A stretch of DNA of 64,000 nucleotides from Zonotrichia leucophrys gambelii. Its lineage: Eukaryota; Chordata; Aves; Passeriformes; Passerellidae. Made by a program: the position numbers and the translations under genes. The stretch lies in NCBI RefSeq assembly GCF_028769735.1, contig NC_088188.1, positions 2,069,001-2,133,000 on the forward strand, read 5' to 3'. Each line of letters begins with the position of its first letter. Position 1 is the first letter of the stretch. Of this stretch, positions 13,001-23,939 are shown in pieces. A model generated the notes under the pieces. It ran no database searches and was not told the origin of the DNA. It saw only the letters and a list, made by a program, of their open reading frames with translations.

Positions 13001-15240
13001 GACACACTGACCCGCCTGCAAACAAAGCCAGCACACAAAAAGGGAATCAAACCAGCTCAGGTGCAGCTGGGATCAGCTCCCCATGTGCTGGGAGGGCAGC
13101 ACTGGCTCCTCAGCAGCCACACTTGTGCCAGCCAAGAGGAGAAAGTGCATCTCCAAGGGAGATTTTAAATCCTTTTAGACAAACTGCTGAAAAAAGCTGG
13201 TTTGAGAATTTCAAAGGTTCTTCAGCTTAGCTCACATAAACCCAATTTCTAAGACCATGACAACACAGAGGAGTTGCAAAAGAATTTGACCTAATTTTTT
13301 AAACCAGTGTGGTTACACTATTGCAGAAATACTTGTTTCATGGAGCGTGTACCCAGAGTGTCCAGCCAGAGAACTGCATCAGTTTAATAAATTCAGCATC
13401 AATTCACACCTAGGCCACACTAGCACAGCTTTCACAGCCAGACTGGGAGCTGAATCAGAACAAGCCAAGCCCCAACTGCAACAAGAACATTGACACAAAA
13501 TCCTGCATTCAGCAAAGGGGTACAGCCCTCCCACATAGCCAAACCCAAAACTTCTCAGGAGCCTTTCATTAGGAAAGCCCCACTTCAACACAAAGGGTTA
13601 ACAGTCCCTTATCACACATGAAATCCAGTAAAAGACCAGGCATGCATTTCAATTTTTGCCTTCCTGTTCATTATGGTTTGGGGCTTTTCCCCCCCAACAG
13701 ATGAACAGACTTGTCACCTTCCCTGGTGGATCAGAAGAAAGTCTTGTAAGGCACAAGTAACTGTAAGGAGACAGATTAAATGGGTTTCCTGGATTTCATC
13801 CATGTTCAAATTTCCCAGGTTGTAGATCTCAAAAATATCTGACTCTGACAAAACTGGTGTGACAGGTTATGTAACACTGCACAGAATCACCCGGTGACAG
13901 CAGAGCAGGAACATTATCTGCTCTGCTCAGGGACTCCAGGGCTTTCTGGATCAACTGCAAGGGGTGTCAAAAAAAAAAAAATAGAAAGGAACTGAATCAC
14001 AAAATGTAGAGGAAAAAGAAATCCCCATGTGTTTTAAATAGCTAACCTCACCCACTGGTACATAACTGGTGATTCCTTAGATTATTTCCAGGAATTTCCA
14101 TATGCTATATATGCTGAGGTGGTTTGTTTAATTATAGATGTTTATAGGTCTGATATAAAGAACATAGAATTATTGCAGAGAAACATCAAGAAGATAATAA
14201 GTGCCTAATACAGTGGATTTTTCAGCCTTTTTAAGATTGCCCAAAACAAACAAAATGGAACAGTTACATCTGAGACTGTTAAATATGCTATTTGCAGCCT
14301 GGGATAAATGACAGGACAATCTTGTTAAATGAACTATATATGCTTTTTGTTCAGTGAAATATATATGCTTTCACCAGTGCAGTATCACTTGAGGCACAAA
14401 GAGAAGAAATAAATCAATGTGGGACTATTTGCCAGAACAGAAAATTTCAGACTAATGCATGGGTTTTCCCTCTGCTCTAAAAAGGGCAAGTTGCTAACTG
14501 CTCAAGGATGTTTAGGGAACAGACAGCAAGGCTGCTCAGTATTTTCATAAAAAGTTGTCTTGCTCTTTTCCCTCATTTGCTGGATTAAGGAAAGAGCAAA
14601 GCTACATCCACATTCTGCCTGCACCTCAGCACTACTGGAAATCGGATCAGCCTCTGCCCTGGGGCAGGAAACCCTCCAGGAGAGCTCCAGTGAACACGCA
14701 CCACGGTTAAGCACATCCCTGCACAATCTTGGTCCATCCTCCCTCCCCATCCCTGCTCCTCTGCTCCCCCAGGCATCTGGGTACCAAGGCACGGAAGAGA
14801 TAAAGTGGAAGCTGAGTGCAAGAGGAAAATCCCACAGAAAACACTGTTCTGTGCAATGGGAAATACAGCAAACTCCACAGTAAACCCCACACCAAAGAGT
14901 CTTCAATACATCTGGCTACTTTTTGGTCAATAAAACTTTCTTCCGGTAATAATCACGGACAATTAAATACTTAGCTACTAGAGGAGAAGAAACAACTGAT
15001 CCCCCTGCATAAGCAGGTCACAACTCATAATGGGCTCCACAGAACAAGAAATATTCCTCCCTTTCAAGCTCCACATGAGGAAAACAAACACATCTCTACT
15101 ATCTCTGGGTGTTTTTTTTTTTCCCTGACACGGCCCTGGAGGAATCAGATCCGAGCTTTCCTCCTCCACCTGCACCGCGCTGAAGTTGCTGCCACATCTG
15201 CAGCCCGTGCCCGGCGCTGCTCCGAGCACAGCCTTGGCTG
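10066..15240. other. Intronic DNA with a candidate conserved block
   Basis: No gene was recognised. The stretch 11750-12150 is low in repeats and AT-rich, with several ATTA/TAAT cores (for example CAATTAACTTGATAATAAAC). It resembles a conserved non-coding element in composition only. Confidence 0.5.
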
Positions 15241-15549
15241 TGGAGCCAAAGGAAAACCAAATCCTGGTGACAATTCCAGGGAAACAGCCTTGGCTGGGAG
15301 TCACAGGAAAACCAAATCCTGGTGACAATTCCAGGGAAATACCCTTATCTGTGGAGTCACAGGAAAACCAAATCCCGGTGACACTTCCATGGGAAACACC
15401 CCTATCTGTGGAATGACAGGAAAACCAAATCCCAGTAACACTTCCAGGGAAACAGCCACAGGAAACCCAAATCCCAGTGACACTTCCAGGGACACAGCCT
15501 TATCTGTGGAGTCACAGGAAAACCGAATCCCGGTGACACTTCCAGGGGA
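15241..15549. repeat. Minisatellite, about 57-bp unit, 6 copies
   Basis: Six imperfect copies start with AGGAAAACCAAATCC and continue GGTGACAMTTCCAGGGA; spacing is 43-58 bases because one copy is shortened. The last copies gain CpG (AACCGAATCCCGG). The array begins about 60 bases downstream of the donor of the candidate first exon, so it would lie in the promoter-proximal part of the first intron. Confidence 0.9.
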
Positions 15550-16200
15550 GGGGGGCAGCTGAGCCCCAGCAGTGCCCGGGGAAGGGCTGCAGCAGAGGCT
15601 GCTCTTACCTTCTCGGCATGCTTGAACTTGACGTAGAACCAACTGGACTTGATCATTGTCTCCCCTCTTGCCCTCGGTCAGAGCCACCAAAGCGACCCGA
15701 GCCTGTCCCGCCGAGGAGCCGGAGCTCTCTGAGGGGAGCGCAGCGATCAGGCGAGGGACCGAGGGGCCGAGGGTCCGGGCGGGAAAGGCGCTGTGCCCTG
15801 CGGCTCGGCGTGTCCGTCCTTCCTGCCGTGTCTGTCCTTCCACCCGTGTCCCTTCCAGCCCGTGTCCCTTCCAGCCCGTGTCCGTGTCCCCGCTGTCTCT
15901 CGCTCGCTGCCGAGCGCTCGGCGCCGCTGCCAGCCCTCACGCAGCTCCGCTCCTCACGGGGACTTCACCGCCCTCATCACAAATGGCACATGTCAGTAAA
16001 GCCAGGAGGCTGGCTCCGGCGCTGGCAGCCGCCCAGGACCGTGACCTCCCCCAGCGGGATGAATAATGAATTCCAGCACTTCCCTCCAGACACAGATTAA
16101 CACCTGGCTAAACATTATTCTGACAATGAGCTCGTCCGCGGCGAGAGCCCCGCGTTAACCCCTCGCTCGCCCAGCAGGCAGGGCGGGGATGCTCTGGAGG
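15540..16200 (-). promoter_or_regulatory. CpG island, candidate minus-strand promoter
   Basis: CG dinucleotides are dense here (five in 15661-15720 alone), while most of the window is CpG-poor. The island covers the candidate first exon and its upstream side. A perfect GC box, GGGCGGGG, lies at 16181-16188. The sequence includes CCGCGGCGAG around 16136. This is the usual layout of a TATA-less vertebrate promoter. The start site cannot be placed, but a 5' UTR of up to a few hundred bases would fit. A bidirectional transcript on the plus strand is possible. Confidence 0.6.
15609..15656 (-). CDS. Candidate alternative first coding exon in a CpG island, peptide MIKSSWFYVKFKHAEK
   Basis: The minus strand has an ATG at 15656-15654 with A at -3. 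An in-frame TGA lies 24 bases upstream (15680-15678), so the reading frame cannot extend further 5'. Sixteen codons follow to a strong donor, AAG then GTAAGAG at 15608. The exon is phase 0 and sits at the edge of a CpG island, as expected for a vertebrate first exon. Codons use many third-position C or G bases (TTC, TAC, GTC, AAG). I do not recognise the peptide. It is on the same strand as the AUTS2-like exon at 63261-63470 and about 47.6 kb downstream of it. That exon also ends in phase 0, so both could splice to the same next exon and give two N-termini. A nested or neighbouring gene's first exon is equally compatible. No acceptor partner is visible in the window. Confidence 0.55.
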
Positions 16201-16244
16201 CTGTCCCGCCGTGCCCTCCCCCCATCGAAAGCAAGATTACAGGA

Positions 16245-16254
16245 CTATATATAG
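16245..16254. promoter_or_regulatory. Palindromic TATA-like element CTATATATAG
   Basis: A perfect 10-base palindrome lies just outside the CpG island, about 57 bases beyond the GC box. It could serve as a TATA element for either strand. For the minus-strand exon it would imply a start near 16215 and a 5' leader of roughly 560 bases, which is long, so a core-promoter role is doubtful. Confidence 0.25.
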
Positions 16255-16466
16255 TTTAGAAACAATAAAGCCTCTTAGGCATAAAGCAAATATCTCCTTT
16301 CCGATTCTGCAGCTGCAGTAACGCTGCCGTGGAAGCAGAGCAAGTCCTCAGGAGCCGGACTCGCTCCTGGATCCCCCTTCTCAGCCATCCCTCTACAAAC
16401 ACCCCTGGTAAGCTCATCAGCTATCAGGCTGTTTTAGAATAACATCTGTAAGGACACAAAAACCTC

Positions 16467-16500
16467 CCAAACCAAACCAAACCAAACCAAACCACCACCA
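16467..16500. repeat. (AACCA)n microsatellite
   Basis: About five AACCA units followed by short ACC repeats. Confidence 0.9.
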
Positions 16501-17984
16501 CTATGAAATTAAGCTAATGCATAGAAAATCCTGGGAAGTCACTGGTCAGAGTGTTTGTTCTTCTGTCTATTTAGAAACACTGCCCAATTCCCTGGCTCTG
16601 CTTTGAGGAGACACATTGATCTGGCTGCAAACCTCGCAGCTCTGCGCATCCACGGAGCAGTGAATATCACGTTACAAACCAAAGGATGGATATAATCAGC
16701 CTCCTGTGTTGCTGCTGCACGCAGCCAAGGCTATCTGGCCCAGCATCCTGTGCCCAAACACTTCACAAAGCACAAGGAAACAATGTCAGGAATCTTGAGT
16801 CCAAAGATGTGCATTCAGTAATGTAATAAAAATTTAGTGTAATGTAACATGTAATAACACAGATGGACATGAACTTGTCACACGAGTACCTGAACCTCTT
16901 CATGTTTCCATACAGTGATGAGTGAGGTTCAGAATTCCATTACAGAAGTGAAAAAGTCACCTCATTTTGCTGCTTTAGACAGCTGTCTGGTTATTTAAGT
17001 GGGTGTCTCACAGTATCTTATCCCAACAAAAGAGGATAATTTGCTTCTCATCATCTTCAGATCCTGACTTTATAGGTTTTGCTTGTCTCCCTTATATCAC
17101 ACCTCCCAGACTATTAAATTTCTCCTTATAGGCAGGCTGTGCATGTCTCCACAGATCCTTTTCATCACTCCCTGTACCTTTTCTAGGTCTAGGTATCTTT
17201 TTCATGGGAAGAGTGAGATGAAATAAATACATTTACCACTGACATACCATCTCCTACTATATGTGCACACAAGAGATATAAAGCAGCTGAAACAGACCCT
17301 GAAACCTAGTTTGTCAGTATTACTCACCTAAAAAGTACTGTCAGTGCTGATAACAGTGTCAGTGCATTATCTCAAAGTGGTGCCTTTGACAACCTGGCTA
17401 CTCATTCACCTGCCAACGGAGTTTTTTGGACCTTTTCATAAACTAGGACTTACACAAGGGATCCAAACACCAATATTGGCCAATAATGGTCACTGCACTT
17501 AGGTGGAGCAGAGGCTGCTCTGCCCTGAGACCCTTCCCTGCTCACCCACACTCTGGATTTGGTCCCTGCTCTTCCCTGCTCAGACAGGGAATTGGGATGA
17601 AGCCTTTCCAAGCCTCCTCACTGCAGTCAGCTGGGCTGATTCAAATCATGGCCATCCATGGCCATAGCTGTCAGAAATGAATTTCCATTGATGCCACAGA
17701 AAAATATTCCCACTCTCCCTTTAATTCTGCATTCCTGTGGGAGAACTAACCTGTGCTAAAAGGGTGGTAGAATATCCCAGCTATTTTTTGGAACTGGAGA
17801 TGTTAAAAATGGATGAGAATGTCTCCTACAGGGAGTAACATAAAAAGAAAATTAAAACACTGGCTCTTATCAGCACCTTCTATTTTCTGTGCCTCAAAAG
17901 CTGGTTTTTGAAGCAGCAGATGAATAAAGGGGACAGATCAGGCTGTGGATTTGATTGAGATCAGGTCAGTGCAAGAGCCTCGCT
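16501..17984. other. Intronic DNA upstream of the candidate promoter
   Basis: AT-rich unique sequence between the CpG island and the 18-kb minisatellite, with no exon or mobile element recognised. Confidence 0.5.
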
Positions 17985-18132
17985 TCCTCCCCAGCTGCTG
18001 CCGCTCCTCCAGTCCCTGCGGCAGCGCATTCCGAGCGGTGCCGGGGCTGCTGCGGGCAGCGCCGGGCTCCGCACCGCCCCAGGGCTCCTGCCCGCTCCAA
18101 CCCGGGGAGTTCCTGCCGGTACTGCCCCATCC
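17985..18132. other. CpG-rich flank of the 18-kb minisatellite
   Basis: Unique GC-rich sequence with clustered CpG (for example GCGGCAGCGCATTCCGAGCG) leads into the minisatellite. It may be a small CpG islet from which the array grew. No splice signals or convincing reading frame were seen. Confidence 0.4.
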
Positions 18133-18985
18133 CGGGGCCTGGAGCAGGAGCAGAGTCAAGTTCTGGGGAACTCCGTTCCCGCACTGCCCCAACTCCGGGG
18201 CTCTAGGGCAGGAATAGAGCCCAATTCCGGGGAGTGCCTGCCCGCACTGCCCGATCCCGGCCCTTTTGGCAGGAGCACAGTCCCATTCCAGGATTTCCCT
18301 GCCCGATCCCGGCCCTCGGGGCAGGAGCAGAGCCCAATTCCGGGATCTCCCTGCCCCGATCCCGGCGCTTTAGGGCAGGAGCACAGTTCCATTCCATGAT
18401 TTCCCTGCCCGCACTGCTCGATCCCAGCCCTGGGGGCAGGAGAAAAGCCCAATTCCGGGGAGTTCCCTGCCCACATTGCCCCGATCCCAGGGCTTTAGTG
18501 CAGGAACACAATCCCATTCCAGGATTTCCCTGCCCTCACTGCCCGACCCCGGCCCTCAGGGCAGGAGCAGAGCCCAATTCCAGGATTTCCCTGCCTGATC
18601 CCGGCTCTCGGGGCAGGAGCAGAGCCCAATTCCAGGATTTCCCTGCCCGCACTGCCCGATCCCGGCCCTTGGGGCAGAAGCAGAGCCCAATTCCAGGATT
18701 TCGCTGCCCGCACTGCCCGATCCCGGCCCTTTTGGCAGGAGCAGAGCCCAATTCCAGGATTTCCCTGCCTGATCCCGGCTCTCGGGGCAGGAGCAGAGCC
18801 CAATTCCAGGATTTCCCTGCCTGATCCCGGCTCTCGGGGCAGGAGCAGAGCCCAATTCCAGGATTTCCCTGCCCGACCCCGGCCCCCTTTTGGCAGGAGC
18901 AGAGCCCAATTCCAGGATTTCCCTGCCTGATCCCGGCTCTCGGGGCAGGAGCAGAGCCCAATTCCAGGATTTCCCTGCCCTCACT
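18133..18985. repeat. GC-rich minisatellite, about 15 copies of a 50-60 bp unit
   Basis: The core GCAGGAGCAGAGCCCAATTC recurs about 15 times. A constant part (CCAGGATTTCCCTGCC) is followed by either a short spacer (TGATCCCGGCTCTCGGG) or a longer one containing CGCACTGCCCGATCCCGG. Copies from about 18540 onward are almost identical, while those before 18500 are more varied, so growth is most recent at the right end. The array carries several CpG per unit. Long open frames on both strands are a by-product of the repeat and are not genes. Confidence 0.92.
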
Positions 18986-21900
18986 GCCCTGGGAGCAGGA
19001 GCAGAGGGCGCAGCCGGCGCGGAGGCAGAGCCGGCACCGCGTACCAAGCACAAACAGCTGTGGCTCACAGCAATTACCAGGCCTGGATGTTTTCCACTGG
19101 TTCATTAGCATCTGGCAGGACCTAAAGTTCCAGGGTCACAAAACACAGAGCTATTATTTTATTTCAGGAAAACGCACAGCGACATCCCTCGAGAGCTGTC
19201 CTTTTGTAATCGAAGGACAAGTGCAGCGCAGGGAATGGAGAGGCGGAATTTGCAGCCATCACATCCCCCAGCCGGGCAGGGACGAGCCCGTCACGCCACA
19301 GATCGCTCATTTTGTGTGCGCCGTTGAAAGCCCCCACATCGGCATCCACAAACAGCCCCTGGCAGCAGCAGCAGAGCCCGGTGATTCCTTACAGCACTGA
19401 CAGCGGCGTGGCTCTGCACACACACACAAAGTACACACCAGCTTAAGTTTTCAACACTTCATTCATCTTTGCAGTAGGACAAAACACACCATTTATTTTC
19501 AAACCTGCAGCATCAGCACTTTGTCTGAACTGAGTTTGGTTCTCTTGTTTTTATAGAGCTCCAGTCTTTATGGTGAGTGACACAACAGCTTCACTCCTGT
19601 TTGCCAATTCACTTCCTAGGGATGAGATGCCAGACAAACACCACAGAGGATGGGATCCACCCCTGAAGGTGCTGCACTCACCTCCAACACCCTGCTAGCC
19701 CACACCTTCTCCAGTCACCCATAAATCACATACTGTTCCTTTTCATGTGACCCCAAAAAGGGAACCATGCTTTGGTAGAATATTCGCATTTCTCCCAGAA
19801 TAATCATACTTTGATTATTCAGCAGGTTTTGCCATACTCTAATAAACCATTTCAACTGTGAGACAGCGTAGAAAAGAATTGAAATAACCTCCTTTTTAAC
19901 AGACCATTGGTTCAAAGCCTTTTAATACACCCTAATGTATATTTAGATATCGATTCACGTTCATTTCAATTATTCCCCATGACAAAGCTGATCACACACT
20001 AATGCAATGAGCAGTGTAACAGTGAGTTCTGAGCTGGTTTTTGAGTCTCCTAACAGCAGTGGGTACTTCATGCTCTTCTCTCTGGCTTTGGGTTTGTTGG
20101 TAAGTCAGACTAACATCTTGGTGCCACAAGGGAGCAGGGGAAGGAGCAAACCAGGCACTATTTCCATGCACTATTTCACTTATTTTCACTATTTCCCAAG
20201 GCAGCTAAATGCTTTGAAGAACCCACCTGCATAGCAGAGCCAGTTCTGGAGGTTCTGGGTTCTAAAGAACCCTGACCCTTATGCCAAGCAAAAGCAATCT
20301 GTGTGTGCAGGGGGACTAAAGCTAAAGGAGGATGGTGCATTTGCAGCAGGGACTACATCCAAGATGAATTACAGCCATTCCTCTGTTCTTGGCACTATGA
20401 GAGCAGAAAATCATCTCCCTCCCTATTATCATAATAGCTTTCACACTTCCCAACCAGCAGAATGAAGTGTGGGGATGCTGAAAGAAACAGCTCATAAACA
20501 ACAAACAGAAAGTTTAGATACAAAGGAAGATCCCATCTCCAGAAAATGTTTACAGCAATTTTTAGAATTAGCCTGTGGGGAGAGAAAAAAGAAGGGGGGG
20601 GGGAGGCAGTTTGGAATAAGAATAAATAAAAGGGATTTCGAAATGTTTTTCACAGTTCAGAATGGCTCCTAATGTAGCAGCCAAAGCAGGGACCCCTGGG
20701 AGATTAAATGAAGCTTGTGGGATCTGCAAGCCTACTAAGAAAGGAAGTTTTTCCCAAATTCAGAGAACTGGGATTCTATAGAGTAACTGGGATTCTATAA
20801 ATGAAGTACAAATGCTGAAGCTCCTGCCTTCCTCTGAGCATGCCCAGCACTCCCCCAGCTCTAAATCAGCAAACACCCAGACTCCACAGCAGCCTTTCTG
20901 CTTTAACCCAGAACCACCCCAGCTTTGTATTCCAGCACTTTACATCCTAGAAGGCTTCCAGGGCACAGGCAGTGAGGGAAGGGTCAGGCTGCCCAAACTC
21001 AAACAAATCAGTGCTGCATCTCAGAGCCAGCAGAACAAATGAGGCTCCTGCAGCCTCCCGAGGCCAGCACTGCCAGACCTTTGTGGGTCACAGGGAGGTC
21101 TCCAGGGAACTCTCATCTTCCAGGCTAATAGAAAGCACTGTGGGATTTGCTGTCTGGTTATTAACATGGTAACAATCCCATCTTGTACCTCAGGACCCTG
21201 CTCGCCCATCAACACCATCTGCTCCTTCATCTTGAGTGCTGCTGAATAATCCCAGCATGAACAGGCTGCTGTCAGCTCGGGCTTCTGTGCACGTCTGCAG
21301 AGAAACTCTCCAGGTCACTGCTCTGAGCCCAGTCTGGGCTGACAGGATTCCTGTGCTTCACCCCACAGGCACAGCATGGGCTGCATCCCCTGTCTGGTGT
21401 TCCTGGCACTGGCACCATTTAGCCCAGGAGACAAACACCACTATCAGAGTCACCCTTTACAGAAAGGTTTTTGGTTTTTTGCTTGCCAGTGACTCAGAAG
21501 TGCAAGTGACATTTCCCTGGCAGCTCTAAGCCCTGTCAGGTCTGTCAGTGCTGTAAGGTCTTACAGCTGCCTTTCCCTTGGAATGGGATAAAGCCTAATA
21601 AGTCAGACCTGACTCAAAGAGAAAGAGTATAGATTAAGGTAAGAAAACCAGTCTGAAGTCCTTTATCTCCCCCAGCAAAGTGCCAGTCTGTAATGAGTTA
21701 CAGCAGGGGTAACCCAGCTGGGGCACATGCTCAGCTCTCCAGGTGAAATGATGGCTATGGGGCACAAGCACAGACCCCTGAAGGAGTCAGGAACACCTCA
21801 AGGCAGCCCACAGAGGACAAGAAACAGGCATTTGCTAGTGGTTGACAACCTGCAAGAGACAGACTGAGACAGAAGCAGGACAGCCATGAGCCTGGCACAC

Positions 21901-23920
21901 AAGAGCTGGGCTCAGGATGGTGACAATCTGCTGCTTCTGCCACACAGAGTTAGCTCAGGGTGCAGCAAGGAGAGCTGCTGATGGTCTGTGATCTATATGG
22001 AGCTGTGCCAGGAGGTCACGTGTGACTGTCTGCAGCAGGGGGAGGCAAAGGTGGCTCAAAATGTCTTTCTGACCTCTCTGAGAAAGAAGGTGCAGTGCCA
22101 TAATCTGTAATTTAAACAACAACAATAATTGCCAGCGGGACAAAATCACTCACGATATTAAGAGATCTAATGATGCTTTTGTAATCCTACACAATGGCTC
22201 TGCATTTTGTTCCCTGGCTTTCTGGTTTCTAGAGCTCCAGCACTGTTTGGACAGGTGTTTATTATCTTGAGAAAAAGAAGTCACTTCTGAGGTGACACCA
22301 GCACTCTAAAGTGTTCGAAATGACAGGATTCTGAAATGGAGAAAGCAGTGATTTCTGTGACACTCCATCATTTCCTCCTCCTGAGCACAGCTCTGCAATT
22401 CACTACAGAGTTTATGGATCTCCCTCATTTACACATGGAACAGGGGTGAGGGAGCAACACATCCAGTGGGGAAGGGGGGCAGAGAAATCCCTGAAAAACC
22501 AGAACCTGTGCAGGCAATGGATCTGTTAACACTGGAGCACCGACACAAGTTCCCTTTGAACATCAAAAGGGATTATTGCAGGGCACTAATGCCCAGAGCT
22601 AAATCAAGTCCTGTTCAGCAGAACGTTGGGCACAAGAATCCCCAGCAGCACAGACTGACTGCAGTGCCAACAGCTCCTGCAGCAGCCACGGGCACAGGGC
22701 AATTCACAGCCCAGCAATGAGTGCTGGCACCTCTCCAACACCCACCAAGGCACAGGCTGGGCACAAGGACAGTGACCAGGGCCCAAGGAAGGAGTTACAC
22801 AGAGCTCTGGGCTCCCAAGCAGTCTCACATCCCACCCCAGCCCACTCAGCATAATGACCTGGAAACCCAAGGCCACCTCTGGCACGACTCAAAACCCCTC
22901 TTGTGTCACACAAGCCAGGAAATGCAGCACACTGCAGGGAGGCAGAGCAAAGAAACAACCAGCATCTCCCCAGGCATGGGGCCACTCATCCCAGCTCCCA
23001 GCACCAAACACCCTGGGAGCTCCTCACTGGGGCTGCCAGGTGCATCACCTGTGACTCTGGGATGCTCCAAAATTCCATGCACCAGGCTAGAATCAGCTCT
23101 GAGGATGCTCTGTGCTCACCAGGCAGAACAAACACAGCCTGGAGCCCACATGTTCTCACATGTGCATGGACACCCAGCCAGAACACAGCCAGGCCATTGG
23201 CACCCTCACTGTGCTTTCATTTTCAAAATCATTCTAATTCTTGTGAAGTTTCCCTTTAAAAATGAGATTTTGTTCTTTAATATTCATTGACTTCTAGTTT
23301 CCTTCCCACACACAAGGCATTATTTACTCTACAGTGGCTCGGTGCATCAATTATGGTAATAGTTTGTGAATAACATTTGCATTATGGGAAAATGAGCCTG
23401 GTTATTTAGCACTAGCCCAACCATCCCTCTGGAAAATTGTCACAAACGTATGTATCATATGCCTCCACTTAAACAGATCTGTAATTACTCTGGTTTATTA
23501 AAAAGAGCCAGCACTTTTTTTTTCTCTCTCTGTTTTTTTCCCCCTAAATCTTCTTTCTGAGGGCAGACAAACATCTACAGAGCCCTTTCCCTTACTCAGC
23601 CAGAGTAAAGCTAATGACTGCTGCTACCATGTCCTCTTATTTTACACTGAGATGTTAGAGGTGAAAAGCATCTTCTACATTAGTTTACACTAATGCAGAA
23701 AGTGTGGCTCAGTAATTGTGGCATTTGATTAATGCTCCGTTTCAGTCCCTTCAGCTAAATTCCAGCCTCAGTTCAACTACTGGAAATTCTGATTAACATC
23801 TGTATTGCATCAGCACCCAGGGTTTATATTCCACAGGCAGCACTGCCTGGTGCACCACAGTCTGTGCTTCCTCCACAGCAACTGCTCTGCCCCTCAGAGA
23901 ATTTAAAGCAGCAAATAAAG

Positions 23921-23939
23921 CATTACACTTTGTGTAATG
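23921..23939. repeat. Perfect short inverted repeat
   Basis: CATTACAC, a TTT spacer, then GTGTAATG: 8-base arms with a 3-base loop. The arms carry two facing ATTA homeodomain-type cores. Confidence 0.6.

Noticed and set aside
15618..16100. Plus-strand frame of 160 codons through the CpG island
   Set aside because: Open because of GC-rich composition. The minus strand has the better-supported exon with an ATG, upstream stop and donor.
18203..19111. Several 100-196 codon frames on both strands
   Set aside because: All are products of the 50-60 base GC-rich minisatellite, with no start, splice or codon evidence.
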